64,000 nucleotides of DNA from Brevibacillus antibioticus (GCF_005217615.1 NZ_SZNK01000001.1:887501-951500); one strand, 5' to 3'; positions 19,013-27,375 are shown, counted from the first letter of the stretch. The notes: generated from the sequence alone by a model not told the origin. A program made the numbers and translations.

Positions 19013-19144
19013 ATGGCTTGCAAAAAACAGCGAGTGGACAAGTACGTCCCTCCTTTTCTGGCATTTTCTAACGATCGTCACGGTCGAGCGGAAAATGCTC
19101 TTTTTATTTTGGGCAGGATAAAAGAAGAGGAGGGCGTGCGATGA
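19013..19144 (+). CDS. 43-residue micro-ORF controlled by the cobalamin riboswitch
   Basis: ATG 19013 follows GGGAGGTG with ideal spacing and is the first start after the B12 riboswitch. The product is basic at its start (MACKKQRVDKYVPPFLAF) and ends RIKEEEGVR, with no clear membrane segment. Its TGA overlaps the ATG of the next ORF (ATGA). I do not recognise the family. It could be a real small protein or a leader that couples translation of the second ORF. Confidence 0.6.
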   Translation: MACKKQRVDKYVPPFLAFSNDRHGRAENALFILGRIKEEEGVR

Positions 19145-19275
19145 TTCAACTTTTCATTTGCCAATGGTGCGGATATGTTGAGGAAAAAGAGATACCTAAG
19201 GAAGGCCAGGAGGGCGTGTTTCATTGCGCTTGCTGCAGTATGGAAGAGGTGGAAAGCCTGTTCATCCACAATTGA
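19141..19275 (+). CDS. 44-residue putative zinc-ribbon micro-protein
   Basis: Starts at ATG 19141, overlapping the previous stop by 4 bases. A strong GAGGAGGG ribosome site lies inside the upstream ORF. The product has CQWC near residue 7 and CACC near residue 29, a spacing that suggests a single small zinc ribbon. It ends in an acidic MEEVESLF tail. Family unknown to me. Riboswitch control implies a role in cobalamin or cobalt handling or in a B12-dependent process; this is inference. Confidence 0.6.
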   Translation: MIQLFICQWCGYVEEKEIPKEGQEGVFHCACCSMEEVESLFIHN

Positions 19276-19319
19276 AAGCCTTGCCAAATTAGCTTGCAAT
19301 CAGAAAAGAAAGAATTTTG

Positions 19320-19348
19320 TTGACGCTTGCCTTGGAATTTCTTAGAAT
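19320..19348 (+). promoter_or_regulatory. Promoter of the S-box/hom transcript
   Basis: TTGACG, a 17-base spacer and TAGAAT lie 24 bases before the first SAM aptamer. Confidence 0.7.
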
Positions 19349-19371
19349 AAAGCTCAACAGCATAAATAGTT

Positions 19372-19474
19372 CTTATCCAGAGAGGTGGAGGGTCTGGCCC
19401 GATGAAGCCCGGCAACCGTTGCATATGGCAATAAGGTGCCAATTCCTGCGAGACGTTTCGTCTCGAAAGATAAG
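19372..19474 (+). ncRNA. SAM-I (S-box) riboswitch, copy 1
   Basis: P1 CTTATC (19372-19377) pairs with GATAAG (19469-19474). The conserved core AGAGAGGTGGAGGG, CCCGATGAAGCCCGGCAACC and AAGGTGCCAATTCC is intact. A Rho-independent terminator follows. Confidence 0.95.
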
Positions 19475-19499
19475 AAGCGGGTTACTCCATTAGTAGATG

Positions 19500-19529
19500 A
19501 ACCTTCTTCTTAGCGAAGAAGGTTTTTTT
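19500..19529 (+). terminator. S-box 1 terminator
   Basis: A perfect 10-bp stem, AACCTTCTTC/GAAGAAGGTT, is followed by TTTTT. It is the off-state arm of the first SAM riboswitch. Confidence 0.9.
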
Positions 19530-19542
19530 AATTTCATATTTT

Positions 19543-19652
19543 CTTTATCCAGAGAGGTGGAGGGACTGGCCCGATGAAGCCCGGCAACCGTCACGCATAT
19601 TTTGTGACAAGGTGCCAATTCCTGCAGGACATATACGTCCTGGGAGATAAGG
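19543..19652 (+). ncRNA. SAM-I (S-box) riboswitch, copy 2
   Basis: A second complete aptamer: P1 TTATC with GATAA (to 19652), then AGAGAGGTGGAGGGACTGG, GATGAAGCCCGGCAACCG and AAGGTGCCAATTCC. The core matches copy 1 while P3 and P4 differ, so it is an old duplication rather than a recent repeat. Confidence 0.95.
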
Positions 19653-19674
19653 AGGGGGAGCATTAGCTGCTAAC

Positions 19675-19710
19675 AAGCCTTCTTCTTATCGAAGATGGCT
19701 TTTCTTTTTA
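19675..19710 (+). terminator. S-box 2 terminator
   Basis: AGCCTTCTTC pairs with GAAGATGGCT (one mismatch) and is followed by TTTCTTTTT, 21 bases before the hom start region. Confidence 0.85.
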
Positions 19711-19739
19711 TCTAAAACTCGGGGTATGGGGTGGTCAGG

Positions 19740-21005
19740 ATGAGTACAGAAGTGGTACGCGTGGGATTATTGGGATTGGGAACAGTTGGTGGAGGCGTAA
19801 TCAAAACGATCCGTTCGCAACAGGAGAAGCTGGCTTCTCGTCTGGGAAAACGAATTGAGATCGTCAAGGCATTGGTGCGTGACTCGGAAAAAGAGCGGGC
19901 GGTTCATGTCGACCCTGCTTTACTGACAACTGACTTTGAGGATGTATTGAGAAGCGATGTGGATATCGTGGTGGAGGTCATGGGTGGTGTAGAACCTACC
20001 TATGACTACGTCCGTGCTTTAATTGAAAAGGGCTGCCATGTGGTAACTGCGAATAAAGAGCTCCTGGCGAAAAAAGGAACAGAGCTAGTCGATTTGGCCA
20101 ATCAGTATCAAGTGCATCTTGCTTATGAAGCGAGTGTGGCAGGGGGCATCCCGATCTTGAGCGTGCTCCGGCAGTTCCTTCGCACGAACGATATCCAAGG
20201 TGTTCGCGGTATTCTCAACGGAACAACGAACTTCATTTTGACGAAAATGGAAGCAGAGCAGCTCTCATACCAAGAGGTGCTCAAGCAAGCGCAGGAGCTG
20301 GGCTATGCGGAAGCAGACCCTCGTTCGGATGTAGAAGGCTTTGATGCGATGTATAAATTGTATATCTTGACACAGCTTGTTTATGGAGAAGCGCTGCCTT
20401 TAGCGGATGTTGTTCGCAAAGGGATTGCAGATTTGTCAGCGGGTCACATTCGGATTGCGAGCGAGTTGGGGTACCGGATCAAGCTGATCGCGCAGGCTTA
20501 TCAAGCCGAACAAGAAATTCGCCTATCTGTTGAACCAACCATGCTTCCACTGAGCCATCCGTTGGCGCAAATCCACGACGCATTTAATGCTGTCCAGCTA
20601 TCCGGTAACATCGTGGGAGACTTGTTGTTTACAGGAAGAGGGGCAGGAGAGCTCCCCACAGCGAGTGCAGTCGTGGAGGATTTGGCCTATTTATTGACAC
20701 AGCCATTCACACCGCATCCTACCTGGAAAGAAAAAACGGCTGACAAAGCTGGAGTCACGGTGGACTCGGCAGAACACGTCCTCTGTTATCTTGAGGGCTC
20801 GTGTCATACTGCTACGCCAGATCGTGTCTTGCATTTCCTCGAGCAAGTAGGAGTGAACGTTCATAAATTAAAAGTCCAATTCGATTTGGGGGGCGTCTTG
20901 CGCGCAGGTTTGATCGTGACAGGAATCAGTGAAGAGCATGAGTCCTTATTGAAAAATGATTTTGGCTTAGAAGTACGATGCTTCCCCATTATCGAATCTG
21001 CGTAA
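19740..21005 (+). CDS. hom: Homoserine dehydrogenase
   Basis: Reduces aspartate semialdehyde to homoserine, the branch point to methionine and threonine. About 421 residues. The NAD(P) motif GLLGLGTVGGGV is at the N-terminus, and VTANKELL and GILNGTTNFILTKM give the homoserine dehydrogenase signature. A C-terminal ACT-like domain starts near residue 345. ATG 19740 is preferred; GTG 19731 is possible. Two SAM riboswitches in series control it, so it is tuned to methionine supply. No thrC or thrB follows: the next gene is convergent. Confidence 0.94.
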   Translation: MSTEVVRVGLLGLGTVGGGVIKTIRSQQEKLASRLGKRIEIVKALVRDSEKERAVHVDPALLTTDFEDVLRSDVDIVVEVMGGVEPTYDYVRALIEKGCHVVTANKELLAKKGTELVDLANQYQVHLAYEASVAGGIPILSVLRQFLRTNDIQGVRGILNGTTNFILTKMEAEQLSYQEVLKQAQELGYAEADPRSDVEGFDAMYKLYILTQLVYGEALPLADVVRKGIADLSAGHIRIASELGYRIKLIAQAYQAEQEIRLSVEPTMLPLSHPLAQIHDAFNAVQLSGNIVGDLLFTGRGAGELPTASAVVEDLAYLLTQPFTPHPTWKEKTADKAGVTVDSAEHVLCYLEGSCHTATPDRVLHFLEQVGVNVHKLKVQFDLGGVLRAGLIVTGISEEHESLLKNDFGLEVRCFPIIESA

Positions 21006-21024
21006 GTAAGAGGAATAATAAGAA

Positions 21025-21066
21025 GAAAAGCCGTATTTCTAGTTACCTGGAAACACGGCTTCTTTT
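21025..21066. terminator. Bidirectional terminator between hom and the capA-like gene
   Basis: GAAAAGCCGT...TTTC pairs with GGAAACACGGCTTCTTTT. It works for hom on the plus strand and overlaps the 3' end of the convergent gene. Confidence 0.7.
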
Positions 21067-22236
21067 GTCAGGGGCAGTCTCCACTGCTTTTGCACGCGGC
21101 TGCACACGCCCGTCACTTTGTATCTCGACACTCTCAGAAATGGATTCAATGCGTTTTAGTAGGGCAGCGCCATTGCTTTCATTCATCGGTACAGCTTGTC
21201 CCAATTCTGCGTGAAACGGAAGCATCGTCAGCTCACAATCACCACTTTTCGTGCAGGTTGCTTGCAGGACCATCGTTTCCCAAGTCTTGGGTTCGGTTGA
21301 TCGTGTGAAAATGAAATTGCCGAGACTGTACGCAATCCATTTGTCGTTGTATCGTTCAAAACCTTGAAGGACGTGAGGATGACCGCCGACAATCAAATCT
21401 GCACCAGCATCGATGTAGGCACGAGACAGCTCTTTTTGATGATCGATAGGATAATCGTAGCGTTCCTTGCCCCAGTGTGAAATCACCACGACGAGATCCG
21501 CTTGATTGTTTGCTTCACGGATCGCTTTCACTGCCAATGTAGGATCATAGGAAGCGGCCATACCTGGCTGGGAATCACCTGCAAACCAGCTCGTTTCGGG
21601 AATGACCCTGCTGAAACCGAGAATCGCGATCTTGATGCCGTTCTTTTCTATGAATATAGGCGAATAGGCACGGCTAGCATCCTTACCGGCGCCGACGTAT
21701 TGAATCCGGTTTTCATCCAAAGCGTCAAAAGTATCCAGCAACCCGGGAACTCCTTGGTCCATGGAGTGATTATTGGCGAGATTTACCACATCAATCCCAG
21801 CGTTTTTCATGGCAGGGACAGCAAGTGGCGATGACTTGTAGACATAATCCTTGTTCTGAGCAGGAACACCTGTGGCGGTGATCGGCGTCTCCAAATTGGC
21901 AATGGTGATATCATCTTGCAAAAAAAGCGAGCTTACATGTTTGTATGGGTAGTCATAGCTGTTTGCGAGTAGGGTTTTCTCAACATTTCCTGACATCATG
22001 ATGTCACCGACAAAGGTGAGCTGCACGGAAGTCTTTTGGTTTGCGGTATGATCAGGAGCAGGCGGCGTGTACGGGTTGGCATGTTCTCTATCCATAGCTG
22101 TTTGGAATAGGTAGTAGGTTCCGACGACGAAGATGGCCAACACACTAAATAAGAGCGTGCTCTTTCCGGCACGTACCCATTTTTTGCGTGAGTGCTTGCG
22201 CCGAGCTTTTACCCGGCTTGATCTGGTCTCGTTCAT
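21043..22236 (-). CDS. CapA/PgsA-like metallophosphoesterase-fold membrane protein
   Basis: 397 residues. A basic N-terminus and one membrane anchor (LLFSVLAIFVVGTYYLF, about residues 28-45) put the rest outside the cell. The domain has LTFVGDIMMSG, NLETPIT, DVVNLANNHSMD and GGHPHVLQG, the CapA (PF09587) set. Family members take part in poly-gamma-glutamate capsule assembly, but no capB or capC genes are near, so the substrate is open. AAGGGGGG precedes the ATG. Confidence 0.85.
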   Translation of the reverse strand: MNETRSSRVKARRKHSRKKWVRAGKSTLLFSVLAIFVVGTYYLFQTAMDREHANPYTPPAPDHTANQKTSVQLTFVGDIMMSGNVEKTLLANSYDYPYKHVSSLFLQDDITIANLETPITATGVPAQNKDYVYKSSPLAVPAMKNAGIDVVNLANNHSMDQGVPGLLDTFDALDENRIQYVGAGKDASRAYSPIFIEKNGIKIAILGFSRVIPETSWFAGDSQPGMAASYDPTLAVKAIREANNQADLVVVISHWGKERYDYPIDHQKELSRAYIDAGADLIVGGHPHVLQGFERYNDKWIAYSLGNFIFTRSTEPKTWETMVLQATCTKSGDCELTMLPFHAELGQAVPMNESNGAALLKRIESISESVEIQSDGRVQPRAKAVETAPDKRSRVSR

Positions 22237-22313
22237 TTTTCCCCCTTGTCATTCTATCCTTACATAAATGAATTTTGATATTCTATAAGTAATACGAAAA
22301 GAGGCGAAAAAAG

Positions 22314-23129
22314 GTGCGATTAACTTTTGATCATTTGGTTCATTTTGTACAGCAAACTCCAAAGGAAGCAGCGGAACAATTTTGTCAAGCGGGTTTTCAT
22401 GCGGTTGTTGGAGGGCGTCATGCGCCTTGGGGGACATGGAATAGCCTGAGTTATTTCGGGCTTTCTTATGTTGAATTTTTAGCGGTTGAACACGAGGAGC
22501 TTGCTCGACATTCGGAGAATCCCCTCGTACGTCAATGTATCGCGGATGAGGCAAAGGGAGAAGGATTTGGACAGATTGCGCTTCGGACCAACGAGATGGA
22601 TGCGTGGGCAGAGCGTTTGCGAAGCCAAGGCTTGCAGGTTACTGGACCTGTTGCGGGAAGTCGTACGCGTGATGATGGCACGACGCTTCGGTGGCGGATG
22701 TTGTTCCTCGAAGATGCAGATAGTGCTCTTCTCCCGCCATTTCTCATTGAATGGTCGCAAACGGATGATGAGAGAATAGACGATTTGACGAATCGTGGCA
22801 TCATTGGCGCACATCCGAACGGTGCAGCCCATCTCATATCTGTAGGGTATGCCGTGACAGATCTGGAAGAAGCAACAGCACGTTGGCAAAGCTGGTTTGG
22901 GTGGAAGAAGAGCGAAGTATTCCACGATAAAGAACTGGGGGCCATCTGCCAAACCTTTGAACTATCGGGAGGAAATGTAGTGCTTTGCCAACCGACTGAG
23001 GAGGGATTGGCGCAGACTGCATGGGAAAATCGCGGGCAAAGACCGTTTTTTGCGAAGCTGGCAGGAGCAAGCAAGAATAGCGAGTATAAGATTGGTGGAG
23101 GATCTTACTTTCTCGCAGCGCTGGAATAG
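22314..23129 (+). CDS. Glyoxalase-like (VOC superfamily) domain protein
   Basis: 271 residues with an N-terminal FDHLVHFVQ strand and a second VOC-like repeat (LISVGYAVTDLEEATARW) near residue 165. It resembles the glyoxalase-like domain PF13468. The reaction is unknown. It starts at GTG 22314, with GAGG 9 bases upstream. It is divergent from the capA-like gene and ends before a strong terminator. Confidence 0.75.
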   Translation: MRLTFDHLVHFVQQTPKEAAEQFCQAGFHAVVGGRHAPWGTWNSLSYFGLSYVEFLAVEHEELARHSENPLVRQCIADEAKGEGFGQIALRTNEMDAWAERLRSQGLQVTGPVAGSRTRDDGTTLRWRMLFLEDADSALLPPFLIEWSQTDDERIDDLTNRGIIGAHPNGAAHLISVGYAVTDLEEATARWQSWFGWKKSEVFHDKELGAICQTFELSGGNVVLCQPTEEGLAQTAWENRGQRPFFAKLAGASKNSEYKIGGGSYFLAALE

Positions 23130-23190
23130 TCTTTAGAAACAGGTGTGAAGCGAATGCAGATTTCTTTTTAGATGACTGAATCATAAAAGA

Positions 23191-23219
23191 AACCACCTCG
23201 CAATGGAGGTGGTTTTTTA
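23191..23219. terminator. Bidirectional terminator
   Basis: AACCACCTC/GAGGTGGTT with a short CAAT-type loop and flanking A and T runs, between two convergent genes. Confidence 0.85.
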
Positions 23220-23699
23220 CTAGGTGCCAGACATCTTTTTGGTTAAATTCCGGTACATCACCAGCATCGCGATACGCCAAGGTACGAGCATACCGAATGC
23301 GAGCAAGAAGAACAGTCCACCTGTTTGAATCGGTGTAAAGCTATCTTTGATCAACAGCTTAATAATCAGCCGGATGACCAACAGACCGGACAAAATGAAG
23401 AAAAACGCACGGGACCGTTTCAAATACACATCTTGCCCAATGATTTCGAAACGTGACGTCATAATCAACGGAATCGAAAAGAAAAGCCCAACCACAAAGG
23501 CTGCAATATCAAACTTGGGTGGTAATTGCGCCTCCGGGACCAAGAACATCGCAAACCCTGTCGCCATAAAGAATGGTGGCAAAATAATGCTTTTTGCGGA
23601 AGCTGGCTTTTTTTGCCGACGCATTCTCACAAAGATCACTGCAATAGCCATCACGAGAGGCAGCAGGATTCCCAAAATGGGAGAGGAAAGTATCTGCAT
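23220..23699 (-). CDS. ccdC: CcdC-family membrane protein (DUF1453)
   Basis: 159 residues with about five hydrophobic segments (LGILLPLVMAIAVIFV, PPFFMATGFAMFLVP, and others) and the conserved TSRFEIIGQDVYLKRS loop of the CcdC family. In B. subtilis ccdC sits in the cytochrome c biogenesis cluster but is dispensable for it; the molecular role is unknown. Here no ccdA or ccdB is adjacent. GGAGGC lies 7 bases before the ATG. Confidence 0.72.
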   Translation of the reverse strand: MQILSSPILGILLPLVMAIAVIFVRMRRQKKPASAKSIILPPFFMATGFAMFLVPEAQLPPKFDIAAFVVGLFFSIPLIMTSRFEIIGQDVYLKRSRAFFFILSGLLVIRLIIKLLIKDSFTPIQTGGLFFLLAFGMLVPWRIAMLVMYRNLTKKMSGT

Positions 23700-23797
23700 G
23701 GAAAAACGCCTCCATAAGTGTTCAACATACTTTCACTAGTGTACACCAAAGTATGGTCTGTGGGAAAGCGTTTGTCATGGTACGATACCTTCCGATA

Positions 23798-24997
23798 CTA
23801 GGCAGCTGCTTCATCGTGGGATCGAACATCCAGCTTATGCTTTTTACTGTAAAAGAAAGTTAACAAGCCAAAGAGCAATGTCACTGAGCCGATGAAGAGG
23901 AGGTAGCTGCTAATGCCGAGAAGGTCCAGCCCAACTCCTGTAATCGCGAGAGCCAACAAGAAGAATCCACGATCCAGCATGCTTTTGAAAGAAAAGAATC
24001 GCCCTTGCTGGTGTGGAGCTAGGCGCTTCTGGAAAATCGTTGCGGTGACGGGGAAAAAGAAAGCAACGACAAAGCCGAACACGGAGAAGGAAGCAAGCAC
24101 CATGAATTTGTTATCAGCCAAGGACATGCCAAATTGGGACAGCGCGAAGAAAAAGAGCATGATGGTCGATGCTGCCACGAGGTTTCTGCGGCCTATCCAA
24201 CGTTTTGCCAAGAGACCGCCAATCAAAATGCTGATTCCTTCTGCCGCATAGATCCATCCCATGAGCTGAGGCTCCCGTTGCAGCTCGCTAAAGTTCAAGA
24301 TCATCAGGTTCAAACCGCCAAGGAACAAGGTGATCAACCCATTATTAATCAATCCGACAAACAAAGCTGGGTCTTGCCGCGAGATCGTCAATATCTCGCG
24401 AAACTCCACTTTTTCCTGAATCTTCCGAGAAGTCACTGGCGGAATGCGGAGAAAGAGCGTAACGACAGCGAGTACAGCGTACGCGATGATGGAGCACACA
24501 TACAGCATGGACAGGTCCATGGATACAACGAGTATACCGCCGATGGCCGTTCCCCCAATGCGCGAGAGGGTGGAGATATTCAAATATGCGCTGTTCGCCT
24601 TGAGTAATTCGTCCTGGGAAAGGATGGCTGGCAAGGAGGCCTGCACGGTCGGAAAATAAAACGCAGCAGAGCATTGCATCACGATCAAAGATACGATCAT
24701 CCACAGTAGAGAATCGTTTGCAAGAGCTGGGAACATGAAGACGGGGCTGAGTGTTCGGACCAAGCTGGCAAACAGCATGATCTTGCCTTTGTCGTACATG
24801 TCAATCACCACACCCGCTTTAGGGGCGAGGAGAATGCTGACCACCAATCCACACATCAGAATCAAGCCCTTCACCGTATCAGAAGGAACGAGTTTCTGCA
24901 TGAACGCAAGATTGGCAATAATCGAAATCCACATGCCCGCTCCCGCGACGATCTCTCCGCTCATTAAAAGCAGAAAGGTACGATTACGCCATAACAT
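23798..24997 (-). CDS. MFS transporter
   Basis: About 399 residues with 11-12 predicted membrane helices. It starts MLWRNRTFLLLMSGEIVAGAG, as in the MFS exporters of the MdfA/enterobactin-exporter-like group. The start at 24997 has GGAG 8 bases upstream, whereas the upstream in-frame ATG (25015) has none. The substrate cannot be inferred. It is monocistronic and divergent from the CPBP protease gene. Confidence 0.82.
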   Translation of the reverse strand: MLWRNRTFLLLMSGEIVAGAGMWISIIANLAFMQKLVPSDTVKGLILMCGLVVSILLAPKAGVVIDMYDKGKIMLFASLVRTLSPVFMFPALANDSLLWMIVSLIVMQCSAAFYFPTVQASLPAILSQDELLKANSAYLNISTLSRIGGTAIGGILVVSMDLSMLYVCSIIAYAVLAVVTLFLRIPPVTSRKIQEKVEFREILTISRQDPALFVGLINNGLITLFLGGLNLMILNFSELQREPQLMGWIYAAEGISILIGGLLAKRWIGRRNLVAASTIMLFFFALSQFGMSLADNKFMVLASFSVFGFVVAFFFPVTATIFQKRLAPHQQGRFFSFKSMLDRGFFLLALAITGVGLDLLGISSYLLFIGSVTLLFGLLTFFYSKKHKLDVRSHDEAAA

Positions 24998-25191
24998 GAG
25001 AGCCACTCCAAACATTCGTTAGATAGGTAAAAATTTGAACCGATCCATTCATTTGATAAAAAGCGATTTATCTAGTATAGCATCCATGCAAACGCTTGTA
25101 TATTTATTGTCATTGTGGGTATTCTTCGTATTCATAACGGACAAACTAACGCAATACTGCGGCCATTACGCCCAAAAGGAGCTATTCGTAA

Positions 25192-25872
25192 ATGGCGCGA
25201 AAACGAACGTTACTACTGTTGATCGTGTATGGATTTGCTGCGACTCTCACGATCTTTTACGGACTGGTGGAAAAGCATAGCGTCATTCTCACCTTCTTTT
25301 CTTTTCATGTGCTCGTTTGCATCTGTATCCCCGTCATTCATGGATGGTGGGAGAGAGATTTACGAAAGCACTGGCGTTTCGCGTGGGGAAGTTTTGAATG
25401 GCAGGGCACTTTATACGGACTGGCAAATGGTGTTCTTATGTTGACAGGAGTGCTGGCTGGACTTTGGTTGCTCTTGCAGGAACCAGGAAGACCTGAAGCC
25501 GTTCGAGCTGGCATGGAAGCATGGGGGATTGAACGCCGCTGGATTTGGGGTTTTTCGTTCTACCTCGTTTTCATTAACTCGCTGCTGGAAGAGCTGTTCT
25601 GGCGAGGCTTCGTCTTGCAGCGGTTGCGCGCATCCTTATCCCGGTTGATGTCCATTTTTCTTTCCAGCTTTTTTTATTCCCTGTATCACCTGATTATCTC
25701 TACGATCCTCTTTGGTTTTCGAAACGGTTTGTTCATTACGGCGATGGTTTTTGGAGCAGGGCTGATTTGGGGATGGATGAAAGGAATGTTTCCTTCGATT
25801 TACCCAATCTGGTTTAGTCATTTGTTTGCGGATTTGGGTCTCGCACTAGCTGTGGTTCTCTGGATTTATTGA
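25192..25872 (+). CDS. CPBP-family intramembrane metalloprotease
   Basis: 226 residues, multi-pass. The CPBP/Abi motifs are clear: EELFWRG with the EExxxR pattern (about residue 128), FFYSLYHL with the second-motif His, and WFSHLFADLG with the third. The family includes Rce1-like CAAX proteases and bacteriocin self-immunity proteins; no bacteriocin gene is seen here. AAAAGGAG precedes ATG 25192. Confidence 0.85.
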   Translation: MARKRTLLLLIVYGFAATLTIFYGLVEKHSVILTFFSFHVLVCICIPVIHGWWERDLRKHWRFAWGSFEWQGTLYGLANGVLMLTGVLAGLWLLLQEPGRPEAVRAGMEAWGIERRWIWGFSFYLVFINSLLEELFWRGFVLQRLRASLSRLMSIFLSSFFYSLYHLIISTILFGFRNGLFITAMVFGAGLIWGWMKGMFPSIYPIWFSHLFADLGLALAVVLWIY

Positions 25873-25893
25873 CCGGATAGGGGGGCGAAACGG

Positions 25894-26445
25894 ATGCTGG
25901 CGATTCACGAAGAAACGAGACTTCGCAAGCGATTGCTCAGTATACTTCGGCAAAACAGTGAAGCATTTCAACTCTACTATGACACGTACGGGTATACCCC
26001 GATTGAGCCGTTGCTGGATTATCTTCGTACGCTGAAAGGGTGCTCATACATAACTAGGGAAGATCTTCACCAAGTGGTGGAGTTCGATCCTGAGCGGAGT
26101 ATCGAATGGGAGAAAGGAGAACTCATTCGAGTAACCTACGGATTTTTGCCCACGATTGCAAAAAGCAGGCTCATCGAGATTGTACCACCTGACGTTTTCT
26201 ATTACGGGACACATCGAAAGTTATTAAAACAAGTACTCACTGGCGGCTTGTTGCCAATTGCCAGTGAGTATGTGCAGCTTGCGGATAGACCGGAGCATAT
26301 TGGAGAGCCGACAGACATATTGCGGCTCGTCACTGTGAAAGCAAAGGAGGCCCATGAAGCCGGCATTTGCTTTTACCGTGTGGGCGAGCGCTATTGTTTG
26401 AGCGATGCTATCCCGCCCCGTTATTTGCAGGTGTACGCAGACTAG
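25894..26445 (+). CDS. Divergent Tpt1/KptA-type RNA 2'-phosphotransferase, possibly inactive
   Basis: The 183 residues align along their full length with KptA/Tpt1. The N-terminal winged-helix part is RLLSILRQNSEAF..YGYTPIEPLL. The ADP-ribosyltransferase part has FYYGTHRKLLKQVLTGGL, SEYVQLA and a C-terminal CLSDAIPPRYLQV. The family transfers an RNA 2'-phosphate to NAD. Several positions normally conserved are changed: LRH reads LRQ (residues 18-20), the RAxQGHS segment reads RVTYGFL (79-85), YHGT reads YYGT, and the late Arg region reads EHIGEPTDI. It may be a pseudoenzyme or have a new substrate. AGGGGGG precedes the ATG. Confidence 0.75.
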   Translation: MLAIHEETRLRKRLLSILRQNSEAFQLYYDTYGYTPIEPLLDYLRTLKGCSYITREDLHQVVEFDPERSIEWEKGELIRVTYGFLPTIAKSRLIEIVPPDVFYYGTHRKLLKQVLTGGLLPIASEYVQLADRPEHIGEPTDILRLVTVKAKEAHEAGICFYRVGERYCLSDAIPPRYLQVYAD

Positions 26446-26975
26446 TTTGACTCGTTGTTTCGACGTGCTTCGCGCATTTGCAACTGGTGCTTGCGTTCTG
26501 CTAAAACGTCGCTTCGATCCCTCAAGGTATGCTTATTCAGCAAGTAGGCATCTTGCATATCGCTATCCCGGTGTTCAGGGTGATTTTGCGTCGTACAAGC
26601 CTCTTGATACGCGTGTTTCAAAGCATCGGACATGGGCAGGGACAGGCTTCGATAGGGCTGACCATTTTGCATTTCCGTCAGGCGCTCTTCAAGCAGGCTC
26701 GCCAGACTGTCACTATCCAACCCAAGCTTTTGGATGTCTAGATGATGCTTTTTGACAAGGGATATGGCGCTTGTGAGCATTTTAATTGCACCTGACTGAT
26801 TCCCGCGTCTCTGGTGATATAGAGCGACGGAGATTTGAATCAAACCAACCCACACTGGTTGTCGCTCATGTGGAGGAGCGCTTTTCCAATACTCCTCGAG
26901 AATCTCATGACACTCAAAATAATCACGTTCTACATGAAACTGGATCAAATAATCCAGATACGGTTGCGGGTACAT
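26442..26975 (-). CDS. DUF309-family protein
   Basis: About 177 residues. The N-terminal helical core FHVERDYFECHEILEEYWK and the WVGLIQISVALYHQRRGN helix are diagnostic of DUF309 (PF03745). The C-terminal ~60 residues are charged and low in hydrophobics. Function unknown. GAGGTG lies 9 bases before ATG 26975; a GTG at 26987 is less likely. Its stop overlaps that of the convergent KptA-like gene inside a CTAG. Confidence 0.82.
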   Translation of the reverse strand: MYPQPYLDYLIQFHVERDYFECHEILEEYWKSAPPHERQPVWVGLIQISVALYHQRRGNQSGAIKMLTSAISLVKKHHLDIQKLGLDSDSLASLLEERLTEMQNGQPYRSLSLPMSDALKHAYQEACTTQNHPEHRDSDMQDAYLLNKHTLRDRSDVLAERKHQLQMREARRNNESN

Positions 26976-27065
26976 AGTGATCTTCACCTCACTGCTTGGT
27001 TTTCAACGGTTCGTTTATGTACTATTATAAAGCATAAGAGTAGAAAATGAGGTGTAAAACCATTT

Positions 27066-27323
27066 ATGACAAGAGATGAACTCGTAGCCGTATTGGAAAA
27101 AAAGCGAATGACCGAAATCATAGAACTGATCGAGGATGCTGAAGCGGGAGAACTGGAAGAGCTCGAGCTCGTGGAAAGCCTGGGATTGCTCATGGATCAG
27201 GAGTTGAACAACGAAGTCCTTTCGTTATTGGAGAGCTTGGGTGTTACTATTATTTACCTGAGCGGCGATGAAGAAGACGAAGACGAAGAAAACGACGAAG
27301 ACGACGAAGACGACGACAATTAG
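27066..27323 (+). CDS. Acidic small protein resembling sigma-70 region 1.1
   Basis: 85 residues, extremely acidic; the last 20 are almost only Asp/Glu/Asn. The middle part ELNNEVLSLLESLGVTII, followed by the acidic tail, resembles the last helix and strand of sigma-70 region 1.1, which in primary sigma factors keeps the DNA-binding domains closed. Here it stands alone with no sigma factor attached. Similarity is by eye. It could be a nucleic-acid mimic or a sigma/RNAP-binding protein. A terminator follows 10 bases after the stop. Confidence 0.6.
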   Translation: MTRDELVAVLEKKRMTEIIELIEDAEAGELEELELVESLGLLMDQELNNEVLSLLESLGVTIIYLSGDEEDEDEENDEDDEDDDN

Positions 27324-27333
27324 TAAAAAAGAG

Positions 27334-27367
27334 AACCAACCTTGTGCTTAGTGCCAGGTTGGTTTTT
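27334..27367. terminator. Bidirectional terminator
   Basis: AACCAACCT...AGGTTGGTT with A-rich and T-rich flanks, between the acidic-protein gene and the convergent yjzC-like gene. Confidence 0.85.
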
Positions 27368-27375
27368 TGCATTCC

